A stretch of DNA of 64,000 bases from assembly GCF_002754375.1 (NCBI RefSeq), contig NZ_PEFF01000001.1:6465501-6529500 (forward strand), written 5' to 3'. This DNA comes from Variovorax sp. 54. GTDB taxonomy: Bacteria > Pseudomonadota > Gammaproteobacteria > Burkholderiales > Burkholderiaceae_C. The position numbers and the translations under genes were made by a program. Below the pieces are notes generated by a model. The model worked only from the letters and a program-made list of their open reading frames with translations, did not search any database and was not told the origin of the DNA. Positions 1 through 11,728 of the stretch are shown in pieces (the stretch's first letter is position 1; each line of letters opens with the position of its first letter).

Positions 1-579
1 GAAGTCGAGCACCTGCGGAATGTCGACCGAGGTGTGCGGCCCGAGCGAGACCACGCTCGAAAAACCCACGCCGTTCTGCCGCGCCCAGTCGAGCATCGAC
101 GCCGTGAGCGCGCCCGACTGCGACACCAGCGCCAGCGGCCCGGTGCGCGCAAGCGGGCCGGCCACACTGGCGTTCAGATGCAGCGGCGGGCGTTGGAAGC
201 CCAGCGAGTTGGGGCCCAAGAGGTGCACGCCTTCGCGGCGCGCGATCTTGCGCCACTGCGCGGCCTGGTCGGCGGCGATGCCGGTGGAGATGACCACCGC
301 GGCCTTGCAGCCGATGCGGCCCGCGATTTCGAGCGCGGCGGCCACGTCGCGCGGCGCCAGCGCGATCAGCGCCAGGTCGGCATGCGTCTGCGCCAGCTCT
401 TCGAGCGTGCCCTGCGTGCGGATGTCGATGAAGCGCAGCGTGCCGTCGAAGCGGTCGGCGCGGAAGGCTTCGCGCAGCGTGCGGCCCAGGGCGGTCTGGC
501 CGCCCGGATCGCTGGGCTCGCCGACGAAGGCCGCGATCGACGCGGGGGCGAACAGGGGGGTCAGGAAATGCTTGTCCAT
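1..579 (-). CDS. Acyl-CoA synthetase (NDP-forming)-like protein, 5' part
   Basis: The gene starts at the ATG complementary to 577-579 and runs off the left edge, so only the N-terminal 193 codons are present. The readable part looks like the CoA-binding half of the NDP-forming acyl-CoA synthetase/protein acetyltransferase (Pat, AcdA) superfamily. It begins MDKHFLTPLFAPASIAAFVG, followed by a Rossmann-like region with ALIALAPRDV, then AAVVISTGI, LLGPNSLGF and LVSQSGALTASML, the succinyl-CoA-ligase-like loop of this family. It is divergent from hom. Whether the full protein has an ATP-grasp domain or a GNAT domain cannot be seen. Confidence 0.8.
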   Translation of the reverse strand, partial: MDKHFLTPLFAPASIAAFVGEPSDPGGQTALGRTLREAFRADRFDGTLRFIDIRTQGTLEELAQTHADLALIALAPRDVAAALEIAGRIGCKAAVVISTGIAADQAAQWRKIARREGVHLLGPNSLGFQRPPLHLNASVAGPLARTGPLALVSQSGALTASMLDWARQNGVGFSSVVSLGPHTSVDIPQVLDF

Positions 580-697
580 GCCCTAGTTTGCCCGGATCGG
601 GGCCTGCCGCAAGCACCGCGTGTACACTCGCCGGCTCATGTCGTGCCTTTCACTTTCCCCTGTTGCAGCATCCAGCGCCGCCGTTATCGGCCGCACG

Positions 698-778
698 ATG
701 CCGTGCGCCGCTTGCGTGCGAACGAGCGACGCAGTGAATGCACGAATGATTACCACCATGACCGCCGCGGCCCCCTAG
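698..778 (+). CDS. Putative leader peptide upstream of hom
   Basis: A short reading frame ends at TAG 776-778. It can begin at ATG 698 (26 residues), GTG 734 (14) or ATG 746 (10). All versions end MITTMTAAAP, so the C-terminal half holds Ile, three Thr and two Met codons in six positions (746-763). Threonine, isoleucine and methionine all derive from homoserine, the product of the next gene. A hairpin (785-810) and a U-tailed terminator (834-860) lie between it and hom. This is the layout of a ribosome-mediated attenuator. No strong ribosome-binding site is visible for any start. The role is inferred from composition and position. Confidence 0.5.
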   Translation: MPCAACVRTSDAVNARMITTMTAAAP

Positions 779-784
779 CTCGCG

Positions 785-810
785 CAGGTGGCCGCTCCGG
801 CAGCCACCTG
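785..810 (+). promoter_or_regulatory. Leader-region hairpin of the putative hom attenuator
   Basis: CAGGTGGC (785-792) and GCCACCTG (803-810) are perfect complements around a 10-base loop, seven bases after the leader stop codon. The right arm, taken as GCCACCTGG (803-811), could instead pair with CCAGCTGGC (838-846) in the terminator stem at 8 of 9 positions. Mutually exclusive structures are therefore possible. Confidence 0.5.
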
Positions 811-833
811 GTGTCTCTTCTCCCGAATGAACG

Positions 834-860
834 AAACCCAGCTGGCAGCTGGGTTTTTTT
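834..860 (+). terminator. Rho-independent terminator/attenuator before hom
   Basis: AAACCCAGCT (834-843), loop GGC and AGCTGGGTTT (847-856) form a perfect 10-bp stem running into a seven-T run (854-860). It lies 37 bases upstream of the hom start codon and downstream of the leader peptide, so it would stop transcription before hom unless disrupted. Confidence 0.75.
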
Positions 861-896
861 GTTTTTGTCTTGTTCGTTCGTTGTTTGGAGAAGCCC

Positions 897-2258
<1,362 letters not shown>

Positions 2259-2263
2259 GGCGC

Positions 2264-2974
2264 TCAGATATCGGGCGCGGGTGCGCGCAGCCGCGGCTCC
2301 CAGTCTTCAACGCGCCCCGCATCCACCCGCTTGCGGAACGTGGCGCGCCAGCGCTCGGCCAGCACGGGCAGGGCGGCGGCCTGTTCCCACTCAGGCATGA
2401 AGCGCGCGTCGCGCGAAAACAGCAGCGCGATGAGGCGCGACAGCGGCCACTCGGGGTGCGGCCGTTCCACGCGCGTGGCCATGGCGCCGGCCCGCACCCA
2501 GCCGGGTTCGAGCACGCGGTAGTACCAGCCCGTGCAGCCGCGCGCCTGCATCTCGCGCGCCATGCCGGGCACGCCGAAGTGCGCGTCGAGCTTCCAGCAG
2601 GGTTGGCGGCCTTGCGACACCTGCACGTGTGCATCGCCGAGCTGGATCACGTCGCCGATGCACACGGCCGATTCGTCCCAGCCGGTGGTCGAGATGTTCT
2701 CGCCGAAAGCGCCCGCGTGGGTCAGCAACTCGCTTTGTTGGCTTGCCGACGCCCAGCTTGCGTAGTGCTCGCGCGGGTAGTGGTGCACGGCCTTCTCGAC
2801 GCCGCCGTGGACGCGCAGGTCGGCCTGCGCATCGCCCTGCAGGCCGGTGGGCGAGAGCCACAGCGCGTCGGCTGTCGGCGTCTTGCGGATGCCGCTGCGC
2901 GAACGGCCGTCGGGCAGCAGGGCCACGGGGCCGACGAGCAATGCGTCGATGGGCAGGGTGGTCTGTGGAGTCAT
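2264..2974 (-). CDS. MOSC domain protein, YiiM-like
   Basis: A 236-residue MOSC-domain protein resembling E. coli YiiM, a molybdenum-cofactor-linked protein implicated in detoxifying N-hydroxylated bases and related compounds. Visible family features are the N-terminal strand region PVALLPDG, then GDAQADLRVHGGVEKAVHHYPREHY, FGENISTTG and GDVIQLGDA, followed by QGRQPCWKL with the Cys conserved in MOSC domains, and a C-terminal YiiM-type alpha-helical extension. The start at 2974 forms an ATGA overlap with the stop of the upstream redoxin gene, indicating translational coupling. It is the last gene of a three-gene operon and nearly abuts hom tail to tail. Confidence 0.85.
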   Translation of the reverse strand: MTPQTTLPIDALLVGPVALLPDGRSRSGIRKTPTADALWLSPTGLQGDAQADLRVHGGVEKAVHHYPREHYASWASASQQSELLTHAGAFGENISTTGWDESAVCIGDVIQLGDAHVQVSQGRQPCWKLDAHFGVPGMAREMQARGCTGWYYRVLEPGWVRAGAMATRVERPHPEWPLSRLIALLFSRDARFMPEWEQAAALPVLAERWRATFRKRVDAGRVEDWEPRLRAPAPDI

Positions 2975-3522
2975 GCGGGGCAGCCGTTGTCGTTGCACGA
3001 GCCATCAGGCGGCACGTCATCTGCAGGCTGCGCAATGAGATGCGCGGGAATGTCTTCAGCCGCAAGCTGCCCGATGGCGGCGCCCAGCGCCATGTCGTCG
3101 ATCAGCCCGAAGTGGCTCATGCGCAGGCGCCCCCGCCGGTCGATCAGCACCGTGCTCGGCGTGCCCTGCCACTGGTAGTCGCGCATCGTGGCGGGGATGC
3201 CGCCGGTGGGCGAGGGCTGGTCGATGCCGATCGGGAAGCCCAAGCGGTACTCGCGCACGAAGGCGTCGAGCGCGGCGGGCGTCATGACGTCGTGGTGCTC
3301 GAACACCGTGTGCAGGCCGATCACCGCGACGTCCTTCTCTGCGAACAGTTGCCGCGTCTTCTTCGCCTGCGGCAGGCCGTGCGACACGCAGGCCGGGCAC
3401 AGCATCTGGAACGCGTGCAGCACCACGACCCGGCCCCGTAGCGACGCGAGCGTGACGGGTGCGTCGCTGTTGAGCCATTGGGCGACCTGCAGCTCGGGCG
3501 CCTCGGGGTGCGGCCAGGCCAT
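2971..3522 (-). CDS. Thioredoxin-fold redoxin (AhpC/TSA or TlpA-like)
   Basis: A 183-residue peroxiredoxin/TlpA-like protein. LRGRVVVLHAFQMLCPACVSHGLP carries a CPAC redox pair near residue 42. TMRDYQWQGTPSTVLIDRRGRLR holds the cis-Pro loop and the strand after it. There is no signal peptide, so it should act in the cytosol. The C-terminus ends CNDNGCPA, an extra Cys pair unusual for the fold that might serve as a resolving or metal-binding site (inference). It is one base downstream of the AhpD-like gene and overlaps the MOSC gene, forming a peroxide or redox detoxification operon. Confidence 0.82.
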   Translation of the reverse strand: MAWPHPEAPELQVAQWLNSDAPVTLASLRGRVVVLHAFQMLCPACVSHGLPQAKKTRQLFAEKDVAVIGLHTVFEHHDVMTPAALDAFVREYRLGFPIGIDQPSPTGGIPATMRDYQWQGTPSTVLIDRRGRLRMSHFGLIDDMALGAAIGQLAAEDIPAHLIAQPADDVPPDGSCNDNGCPA

Positions 3523-3523
3523 G

Positions 3524-4072
3524 TCAGGCCGCCTCGGTGCGCAGCTTCACCTGCGGGAAATCCACCGGCGCCTGGAAGGCCACGTTCACGTAGTTGGTGA
3601 ACAGGTTGAGTGCCACGTGCGCGAGGATCTCGACGATGTGCCGGTCGTCGAAGCCCACGGCGCGCAGGGCTTGCACGTCGGCGTCGTCGATCTGTCCGCG
3701 CGCGTCGACGAGCTTCAGCGCAAAGCGCAGCGCCGCCGCCGTGCGCGGGTCGGCCGATTCGCCGGCCTGCGCGGCCGTCATGTCGGCGGCGGACACACCC
3801 GCCTTGCGGCCCAGTGCGGTGTGCGCTGCAAGGCAGTAGTGACAGGCGTTGCGATCGGCGACCGCCACGGCGATCTGCTCGCCGAGCTGCGCCGGAATGA
3901 CGCCGCTGCCGAGCGCGCCGAACGACCCCCACAGGCTGCGCAGCGCCGCGGGCGAGTTGGCGACGGCGCGGAACATGTTGGGCGTGGCGCCGAAGGCGCC
4001 GTGGATTTGAGAGAGCAAGACTTGGGTGTCGCCGGTGGCGGCGGTGTCCGAGACGAGGTTGATGCGGGGCAT
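3524..4072 (-). CDS. AhpD/carboxymuconolactone decarboxylase-family peroxidase
   Basis: A 182-residue protein of the CMD/AhpD fold. The motif NACHYCLAAHT (about residues 92-102) holds the CxxC pair and the downstream His of AhpD-type alkylhydroperoxidases. FTNYVNVAFQAPVDFP at the C-terminus is typical of the YciW/PA0269-like subgroup. The start at ATG 4070-4072 is preceded by GGAAG on the coding strand; a longer in-frame reading to 4147 runs through the promoter region and is rejected. It is the first gene of the operon with the redoxin and MOSC genes and is divergent from an AraC regulator likely to control it. Confidence 0.88.
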   Translation of the reverse strand: MPRINLVSDTAATGDTQVLLSQIHGAFGATPNMFRAVANSPAALRSLWGSFGALGSGVIPAQLGEQIAVAVADRNACHYCLAAHTALGRKAGVSAADMTAAQAGESADPRTAAALRFALKLVDARGQIDDADVQALRAVGFDDRHIVEILAHVALNLFTNYVNVAFQAPVDFPQVKLRTEAA

Positions 4073-4124
4073 GAAGACTTCCTTCCAGTGATGACGATGG
4101 AAGCAGTGTCTTCCCGGAATCCGT

Positions 4125-4156
4125 ATGATTTGAACGCTTTCATCCATTCAACATAC
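4125..4156. promoter_or_regulatory. Inverted repeat between the AhpD and AraC genes
   Basis: The divergent intergenic region contains GTATGATTTGAA on the left and TTCAACATAC (4147-4156) on the right, an inverted repeat with a two-base bulge. Its position between the two divergent genes suits a binding site for the AraC regulator. Left-arm coordinates are approximate. Confidence 0.35.
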
Positions 4157-4167
4157 CTTTTCGTCCA

Positions 4168-5052
4168 ATGCCGAGCGCATCATCGTCACCGCCCATCGAC
4201 AGGCTCTCGTCTCTGCTCGAGCGCTTCCGTGTCCGGGCCCATCTGTTCCATACGGGGCCGCTGTGCGGCGTGACGCACTTCGCGGCGAAGGAGGGGCGCA
4301 GCTTCCTGCATGTGATGCGGCGCGGCGAGATGGTCGTCACGCATTCGGCGCCGTCGGTGCGTTCGGCCGGCGTGCCACGCAAGCTGGTCGTGAAGGAGCC
4401 CAGCCTGCTGTTCTATCCGCGCCCGTTGGCGCACGACTTCCACAACGCGCCCACGGAAGGCGCGGATTTCGTCTGCGCCACGGTCGACTTCGACGGCGGC
4501 GAGGCGCACCCGCTGGTGCGTGCCTTGCCGCCGCTGGTGCAGCTGCCGCTGAATGCGGTCGACGGCCTCGAAGCCTCTCTGGCGCTGCTGTTCGCGGAAA
4601 CCGGGCGCGTGCTGTGCGGCCATCGCCTGCTGGCCGACCGGCTGTTCGAGGTGGTGCTGATCCAGCTGCTGCGCTGGCTGCTCGACCATCCGCAGGAGAG
4701 CGGCGTGCCCGCCGGCTTGTTGACGGGCCTGGGCGACCCGCAGCTGGCGCGCGTGCTGGTCGCGCTGCACGAACGGCCGGGCGAGCCGTGGCCGCTCGAA
4801 CAGATGGCCGCGGAAGCCGGCATGTCGCGCAGCGCGTTCGCGGCGCGCTTCAAGTCGGTGGTGGGCGCGACGCCGGCGGACTACCTCGCGCACTGGCGCC
4901 TGACGATTGCACAGGCCGAGCTGCGCACGGGCGCGTCGGTCAAGACGATTGCCGACAGCCTCGGCTACGCGAATGCTTCTGCGCTGTCGCGCTTGTTCGC
5001 GCAGAAGGTCGGCGTGTCGCCGCGCGAATGGCTCGCGCGGCAATCTGCCTGA
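4168..5052 (+). CDS. AraC-family regulator with N-terminal cupin domain
   Basis: A 294-residue activator of the cupin_6/AraC type. The N-terminal half (about 10-185) has cupin features, including HFAAKEGRSFLHVMRRGEMVV and FYPRPLAHDFHN. The C-terminal double helix-turn-helix (about 195-290) includes WPLEQMAAEAGMSRSAFAARF and IADSLGYANASALSRLF...GVSPREW. This subgroup usually controls adjacent AhpD/oxidoreductase genes, and here it is divergent from the AhpD-redoxin-MOSC operon. The ligand is unknown. Confidence 0.9.
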   Translation: MPSASSSPPIDRLSSLLERFRVRAHLFHTGPLCGVTHFAAKEGRSFLHVMRRGEMVVTHSAPSVRSAGVPRKLVVKEPSLLFYPRPLAHDFHNAPTEGADFVCATVDFDGGEAHPLVRALPPLVQLPLNAVDGLEASLALLFAETGRVLCGHRLLADRLFEVVLIQLLRWLLDHPQESGVPAGLLTGLGDPQLARVLVALHERPGEPWPLEQMAAEAGMSRSAFAARFKSVVGATPADYLAHWRLTIAQAELRTGASVKTIADSLGYANASALSRLFAQKVGVSPREWLARQSA

Positions 5053-5061
5053 GCGTTCAGT

Positions 5062-6252
5062 TCAATCCGGCGCACGCAGAAATCGCTCGGTCAGCAGCAC
5101 CCAGTAGGCGCCGCCCACTGCCACATTGCTGTCATTGAAGTCGTAGCCCGGGTTGTGGACCATGCAGGCGCCGTGCGCGTCGCCGTCGCCATTACCGATG
5201 AGCAGGTAGCAGCCGGGCACGCGTTCCAGCATGAAGGCGAAATCTTCGCTGCCCGACAGCGGCGGTGTCTGCCAGGTGACCTGCGCCGCGCCCACGAGTT
5301 CTTCGGCCACGGTGCGCGCAAAGGCGGTTTCTTCGGGCGTGTTGACCAGCACCGCGTAGCCGGGCCGCCAGTCGATCTGCGCCTGCACGCCGAAGCTTTC
5401 GGCCTGCGAGGCCACCAGCGCCTTGACGCGGGTTTCGATTTTCTTGCGCACGTCGCGGTCGAGGGCGCGCACGCTGAGTTCGAGCACGGCGCTCTGCGGG
5501 ATCACGTTGTTGGCCTTGCCGGCGTGGATGGCGCCCACCGTCACCACGGCCATCTGCAGCGGGTCGATGTTGCGCGAGACCACGCTCTGCAGCGCCATCA
5601 CGGTGCTGGCGGCGGCCACGATCGGGTCGGCCGCGCGGTGCGGCATGGCGCCGTGGCCGCCCACGCCGGTGAGCGTGATCGTGGCGTAGTCGGACGAGGC
5701 CATGGCAGGTCCTTCGCGCATGGCCAGCCGGCCCTGCGCCATGCCGGGCATGTTGTGCATTGCGAAGATGGCGTCGCAGGGGTAGCGCTCGAACAGGCCG
5801 TCGTCGATCATGCGCACCGCGCCGCCGCCGCCTTCTTCGGCGGGCTGGAAGATCAGGTTCAGCGTGCCGTCGAAGCGCCCGCGTTCGGCCAGGTGTTGGG
5901 CAGCCGCCAACAGCATCGCCGTGTGGCCGTCGTGGCCGCAGGCGTGCATCACGCCGGTGTGCGCGCTGGCGTAGGCCAGGCCCGTGGCTTCGTCGATGGG
6001 CAGGGCGTCCATGTCGGCGCGCAGGCCGAGGCGGCGCGTGCCCTTGCCGCGCACCAGCCGGCCCACCACGCCGGTGCCACCGATGCGGCGCTCGACGGTG
6101 TAGCCCCAGGCTTCGAGTTTTTCGGCCACCAGCGCCGAGGTGCGGTGCTCGTCGAAACCGAGTTCAGGGTGCTGGTGGATGTCGCGGCGGATGCCGATGA
6201 AGGTGTCGGCGCTGGCGTGCAGGTCGTTCAGGAGGGCGGTGGTGGTGCTCAT
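5062..6252 (-). CDS. M20 family amidohydrolase (hippurate/N-acyl-amino-acid hydrolase type)
   Basis: A 396-residue M20D metallopeptidase-like amidase that would remove acyl groups from N-acyl amino acids or similar amides in the cytosol. Diagnostic motifs are IRRDIHQHPELGFDE, LRADMDALPI, HACGHDGHTAMLL (metal ligands Cys/His), QPAEEGGGGA (catalytic Glu), HGAMPH in the dimerisation domain and GSEDFAFM near the C-terminus. Its start overlaps the stop of the downstream Bug receptor gene as ATGA, so the two are coupled. The pairing suggests the receptor captures a compound that feeds this enzyme. A LysR gene lies divergently beyond the receptor. The exact substrate is unknown. Confidence 0.9.
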   Translation of the reverse strand: MSTTTALLNDLHASADTFIGIRRDIHQHPELGFDEHRTSALVAEKLEAWGYTVERRIGGTGVVGRLVRGKGTRRLGLRADMDALPIDEATGLAYASAHTGVMHACGHDGHTAMLLAAAQHLAERGRFDGTLNLIFQPAEEGGGGAVRMIDDGLFERYPCDAIFAMHNMPGMAQGRLAMREGPAMASSDYATITLTGVGGHGAMPHRAADPIVAAASTVMALQSVVSRNIDPLQMAVVTVGAIHAGKANNVIPQSAVLELSVRALDRDVRKKIETRVKALVASQAESFGVQAQIDWRPGYAVLVNTPEETAFARTVAEELVGAAQVTWQTPPLSGSEDFAFMLERVPGCYLLIGNGDGDAHGACMVHNPGYDFNDSNVAVGGAYWVLLTERFLRAPD

Positions 6253-7235
6253 TGGGGCTCCAGTCGGATGGACTTGGCGATGTCGCGGTAGCGCGCGGTT
6301 TCGGCCTCGTAGAACTTCGCGGAGTCGGCCAGCGTGGTCGATGGCGAGGCCTGCTGCGTCTGGGCTGCGAGCTGCTCGCGCACGCTGCTTTCTTTCAGCG
6401 TCGTGCCGATGGCCTGGTGCAGCTTCTGCACCACGTCTTCGGGCGTGTTCTTGCGCACGAAGAAGCCGCTCCAGGTCTTGTAGTTGACGTTCTTCAGCTC
6501 CTTGCCTTCGCTGGCCGTGGGCACGTTCTTCAGCAGCTCGGAGCGCTGCCCGCCGAGCTGGCCGAGGATCTTCAGCCGGCCCTGTTCGGCCAGCGCACCC
6601 ATGGCGGCGCTGTAGACCAGCACGGCGAAGTCGACCTGGCCGCCGCCGATGTCCTGCAGCAGCGGCGCGTTGCCCTTGTAGGGCGCGTGCATGAGCTTCA
6701 CGCCGGTGTCCAGCTGCACCTTCTCTAGGATCAGGTGGTAGAGCGAGCCGATGCCCACGCTGCCGTACGACAGCGGCTTGTCGGCCGACTTGCGCGCCAG
6801 CGCAATGAGCTCGTCGACGCTGTTGGCCGGCAGGTCCTTGCGCGCGACGAAGACCATCACGGCCTCGGCGACGGGGTGGACCATGCGGAAGTCTTCGGCC
6901 TTGAGCTTGACGGCCGCATTGGCCAGCGGCGACAGGATGATTTCGTTGGGCGAGCCCTGGAAGATGTAGTAGCCGTCGGCCGGCGCGGCCAGCACCTTCT
7001 GCGCGGCCATGGCGCCGCTCACGCCGCCCAGGTTCTCCACGATCACCTGCTGGCCCAGCGCCTTGCCCAGCGGCACGGTGAAGATGCGCGCGGTGGCGTC
7101 CGAAGGGCCGCCGGCCGGGTAGGGAACCATCAGGTTCACGGGCTTGGTGGGAAAGCTGTCGGCGCTGGCGGGGCCCGCGGCCAGCATCAGCCCGCAGGCG
7201 AGGCAGAGCGCGGAACGGAAGAACGAGGTCGTCAA
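6249..7235 (-). CDS. Bug-family tripartite tricarboxylate transporter substrate-binding protein
   Basis: A periplasmic receptor of about 328 residues, abundant in Comamonadaceae and Bordetella. A signal peptide (LACGLMLAAGPASA) precedes the family opening PTKPVNLMVPYPAGGPSDATAR. VIVENLGGVSG, LLQDIGGGQVDF and GRLKILGQ further on are standard Bug motifs. The start is taken at TTG (complement of 7233-7235), with GGAG nine bases upstream. A longer reading to 7337 would begin inside the LysR operator region. No matching TctA/TctB membrane genes are nearby, which is usual for Bug receptors. Coupled to the M20 hydrolase by an ATGA overlap. Confidence 0.9.
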   Translation of the reverse strand: MTTSFFRSALCLACGLMLAAGPASADSFPTKPVNLMVPYPAGGPSDATARIFTVPLGKALGQQVIVENLGGVSGAMAAQKVLAAPADGYYIFQGSPNEIILSPLANAAVKLKAEDFRMVHPVAEAVMVFVARKDLPANSVDELIALARKSADKPLSYGSVGIGSLYHLILEKVQLDTGVKLMHAPYKGNAPLLQDIGGGQVDFAVLVYSAAMGALAEQGRLKILGQLGGQRSELLKNVPTASEGKELKNVNYKTWSGFFVRKNTPEDVVQKLHQAIGTTLKESSVREQLAAQTQQASPSTTLADSAKFYEAETARYRDIAKSIRLEPQ

Positions 7236-7308
7236 ATCATGTCTCCTTCGTGGGAAGCCGGCTCGTGTGGCCGGATGCAAGGGGATGCTAGGAGCGAGCC
7301 TGTCGAAC

Positions 7309-7351
7309 GTCCAATGCATTGTTGTCTGCATTAGCATGAGTCCAATGCATT
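7309..7351. promoter_or_regulatory. Duplicated 12-bp operator between Bug receptor and LysR genes
   Basis: GTCCAATGCATT occurs twice, at 7309-7320 and 7340-7351, with starts 31 bp apart, about three helical turns. A third partial copy, CTGCATT, lies between them. AATGCATT is itself palindromic. The second copy ends 21 bases before the LysR start codon. The arrangement suits an autoregulatory and activating LysR site. Confidence 0.65.
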
Positions 7352-7372
7352 CGAAATAACGAGGCTTTCGCC

Positions 7373-8260
7373 ATGACGCTGGTTCAACTGAGGCACCTGA
7401 TTTCGCTGGCCCACACGGGCTCGTTCAGCAAGTCGGCCGAAGCCCTGCACCTGACGCAGCCCGCGCTCAGCCGCAGCGTGCGCGCGCTCGAGGACGAGCT
7501 GGGCATGCCGCTGTTCGACCGCATCGGCCGGCGCAACGAGCTCACAGCCTTCGGGCGCGAGGTGCTGGAGCGCGCGCGGCTGCTGGTGTCGGAGGCCGAG
7601 GCGCTGCGCGACCGCGGCCGGCAGATGCGCGAAGGCGAGGGCGGCACGGTGCGCATCGGGCTGGGCTCCGGGCCGGGCGCGCTGCTGATGACGCCCTTCC
7701 TGCTGCACATGGCCAAGCACCATCCGGCCGTGCGCACGGAGATCGCGCGCGGCAGCACCGACCTGCTGGCGCAGGCGCTGCGCGAGCGCAGCCTCGATGC
7801 GCTGGTGGTCGATGCGCGTGCGCTCAAGCCCGCGCCCGACCTGGTGCTGACCCACGTGTACGAACTGCGTGGCGCCTTCCTGTGCCGCCGCGGCCATCCG
7901 CTCACACGGATGCGCAAGGGCGTGAGTTTCGAGGCGGTGCAGCGCTACCCGATCGCCTCGACGCCGCTGAGCGACGAGGTGGCGCGCGGGCTGGTCGAGA
8001 CCTACGGCCCGCAAGCTCATCCTGCCAACTGCGTGACGCTGCAGTGCGAAGAGCTGCCCAGCATCGCCGACGTGGTGCGCCAGAGCGACACGGTGCTTCT
8101 CGCGGTGCACGAGTCGGCACCCGACCTGGTCGAGTTGCGGATGGAGCCGCCGATGCGCGGCACGGCGCGCTTCGGGCTGGTGACCTTGCGTCAGCGCACC
8201 GAGGCGCCGGCGCTGGATATTCTTCGCCGATTGATGAAGGAGCGGATGGCGGGGGAGTAG
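7373..8260 (+). CDS. LysR-family regulator of the Bug/M20 operon
   Basis: A 295-residue LysR regulator. The winged helix is at the N-terminus: MTLVQLRHLISLAHTGSFSK, then AEALHLTQPALSRSVRALEDELG (about 20-45), followed by the linker helix and a periplasmic-binding-like effector domain (about 92-290). It is divergent from the Bug receptor/M20 amidohydrolase operon, with duplicated GTCCAATGCATT sites between them, so local control is the simplest reading. The inducer is not evident. Confidence 0.93.
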   Translation: MTLVQLRHLISLAHTGSFSKSAEALHLTQPALSRSVRALEDELGMPLFDRIGRRNELTAFGREVLERARLLVSEAEALRDRGRQMREGEGGTVRIGLGSGPGALLMTPFLLHMAKHHPAVRTEIARGSTDLLAQALRERSLDALVVDARALKPAPDLVLTHVYELRGAFLCRRGHPLTRMRKGVSFEAVQRYPIASTPLSDEVARGLVETYGPQAHPANCVTLQCEELPSIADVVRQSDTVLLAVHESAPDLVELRMEPPMRGTARFGLVTLRQRTEAPALDILRRLMKERMAGE

Positions 8261-8272
8261 GGCGCCGCCTGC

Positions 8273-10647
<2,375 letters not shown>

Positions 10648-10651
<4 letters not shown>

Positions 10652-11322
10652 GTCTTGTCCAGCTGGTGGCGGATCTTGAACAGCTCGTTGTCCCGTCGAA
10701 TGCCCAGCTTGCGGAACGCCGCCTGTTTTTGCGTGCTGATGGTGTTCACATTGCGAGAGAACTTCGCGGCGATCTGCGTGACCGACAGGCCTTCCAGGCA
10801 GCAACGCAGCACCTCGCGCTCGCGCGGGGAAAGCAGGGGGTTCTTCGTGAGCGCTTCGGCGTTGGTGGGGCCGGGCGACGCTTCGGCGTGGCTCGCGATG
10901 TCCGCCGCCATGTGGGGATGCAGGTGGATGCGGCCCTTGCTCACCGTGCGGATGGCCGCGACCAGCTCGCCCAGTTCCTGGCCCTTTCCGACGTAGCCGC
11001 GCGCGCCGGCCTTCAGCGCCAGGGCCACGGTGGCCACGCTGTAGTGCGCGGAGATGACGATCGTCTTGCTGCGCGGATGCCGAACCGTCAGTGCCCGGAT
11101 GAGATTGAGCCCGTCGATGTCCGAAGGGCCGAGCGAGAAATCCATGAGAACGATATCGACCGGCAGGGTGGCCAGGGCACCGAGCAGTTCGCGGCTGGTG
11201 CCATAGCTGCCGACCACCGACAGATCGGGCTCGTCGGCCAATCGGGTGATCAGGCCATGCCGGACCACCGCGTGATCGTCGAGGACCATCAGGCGAAGCG
11301 GCTGCGCGGTGAGGCGTGTCAT
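10648..11322 (-). CDS. NarL/FixJ-type response regulator (EvgA/BvgA-like)
   Basis: A 224-residue partner of the downstream hybrid kinase. The receiver domain (about 8-125) has VLDDHAVVRHG, phospho-acceptor Asp in IVLMDFSLGP, and IVISAHYS. The LuxR-type helix-turn-helix (about 155-220) reads LSPREREVLRCCLEGLSV, then ISTQKQAAFRKLGI. ATG at 11320-11322 is chosen because GGGAGG lies just upstream on the coding strand. It is the first gene of a two-gene operon, divergent from the fimbrial genes across a 406-bp region, which makes those genes candidate targets. Confidence 0.92.
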
Positions 11323-11728
11323 CAGGACCTCCCAGTGGACGAATCGTAGGCCGCTTGCCAACGCGTCAACACCGCCAAAACGGGGGGGCAAGTGGCCGCG
11401 CGCACGACAACGGATTTCGACCAGGTTTCACAAGGGAAGAGCGGCTTCGCGCCTGCCGCTCGGATCGAAATTTAGAACTATCCCTAGACCGCCCCTGCGA
11501 TTTTTCGTTGCATTCCTATATCGGGAGAAGCGCCCGAAAAGAACAATGAGCCGGACGAAAAGGCTCACAGACGCCGGCTTCTTGCAACAGGCGCAAGGCC
11601 CTTGAAATGCCGCACTGCTTTTTGGATCTGGGCTTGTTCCGATGCCGTCGAAAGCATCGTTTCGGGGCCATGGGTGGGTCTCGACGAATCCCTCGTTGAA
11701 ACTTTTTTTGATTCTTAAGGAAATACGT
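11323..11728. promoter_or_regulatory. Regulatory region between response regulator and fimbrial operon
   Basis: This 406-bp gap has no convincing gene. It is noticeably more AT-rich near 11470-11550 and 11700-11728. Its main feature is a 76-bp block (11475-11550) that recurs at 14525-14600. The right end holds the ribosome-binding site AAGG (11717-11720) of the first fimbrial gene. Confidence 0.6.
11475..11550 (+). repeat. Copy A of a 76-bp regulatory block
   Basis: Aligns without gaps to 14525-14600 at 51 of 76 positions. The best-kept stretch is TTTTCG-T-TGCAT-CCTAT (11502-11519). It lies upstream of the first fimbrial gene, while copy B lies upstream of the winged-helix regulator gene, so the two promoters probably share a regulator. 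ATTCCTA within it resembles BvgA heptads (weak inference). Confidence 0.6.

Noticed and set aside
870..896. Earlier TTG start for homoserine dehydrogenase
   Set aside because: It lies just after the T-tract of the terminator, with no ribosome-binding site. ATG 897 has GGAG at the right distance.
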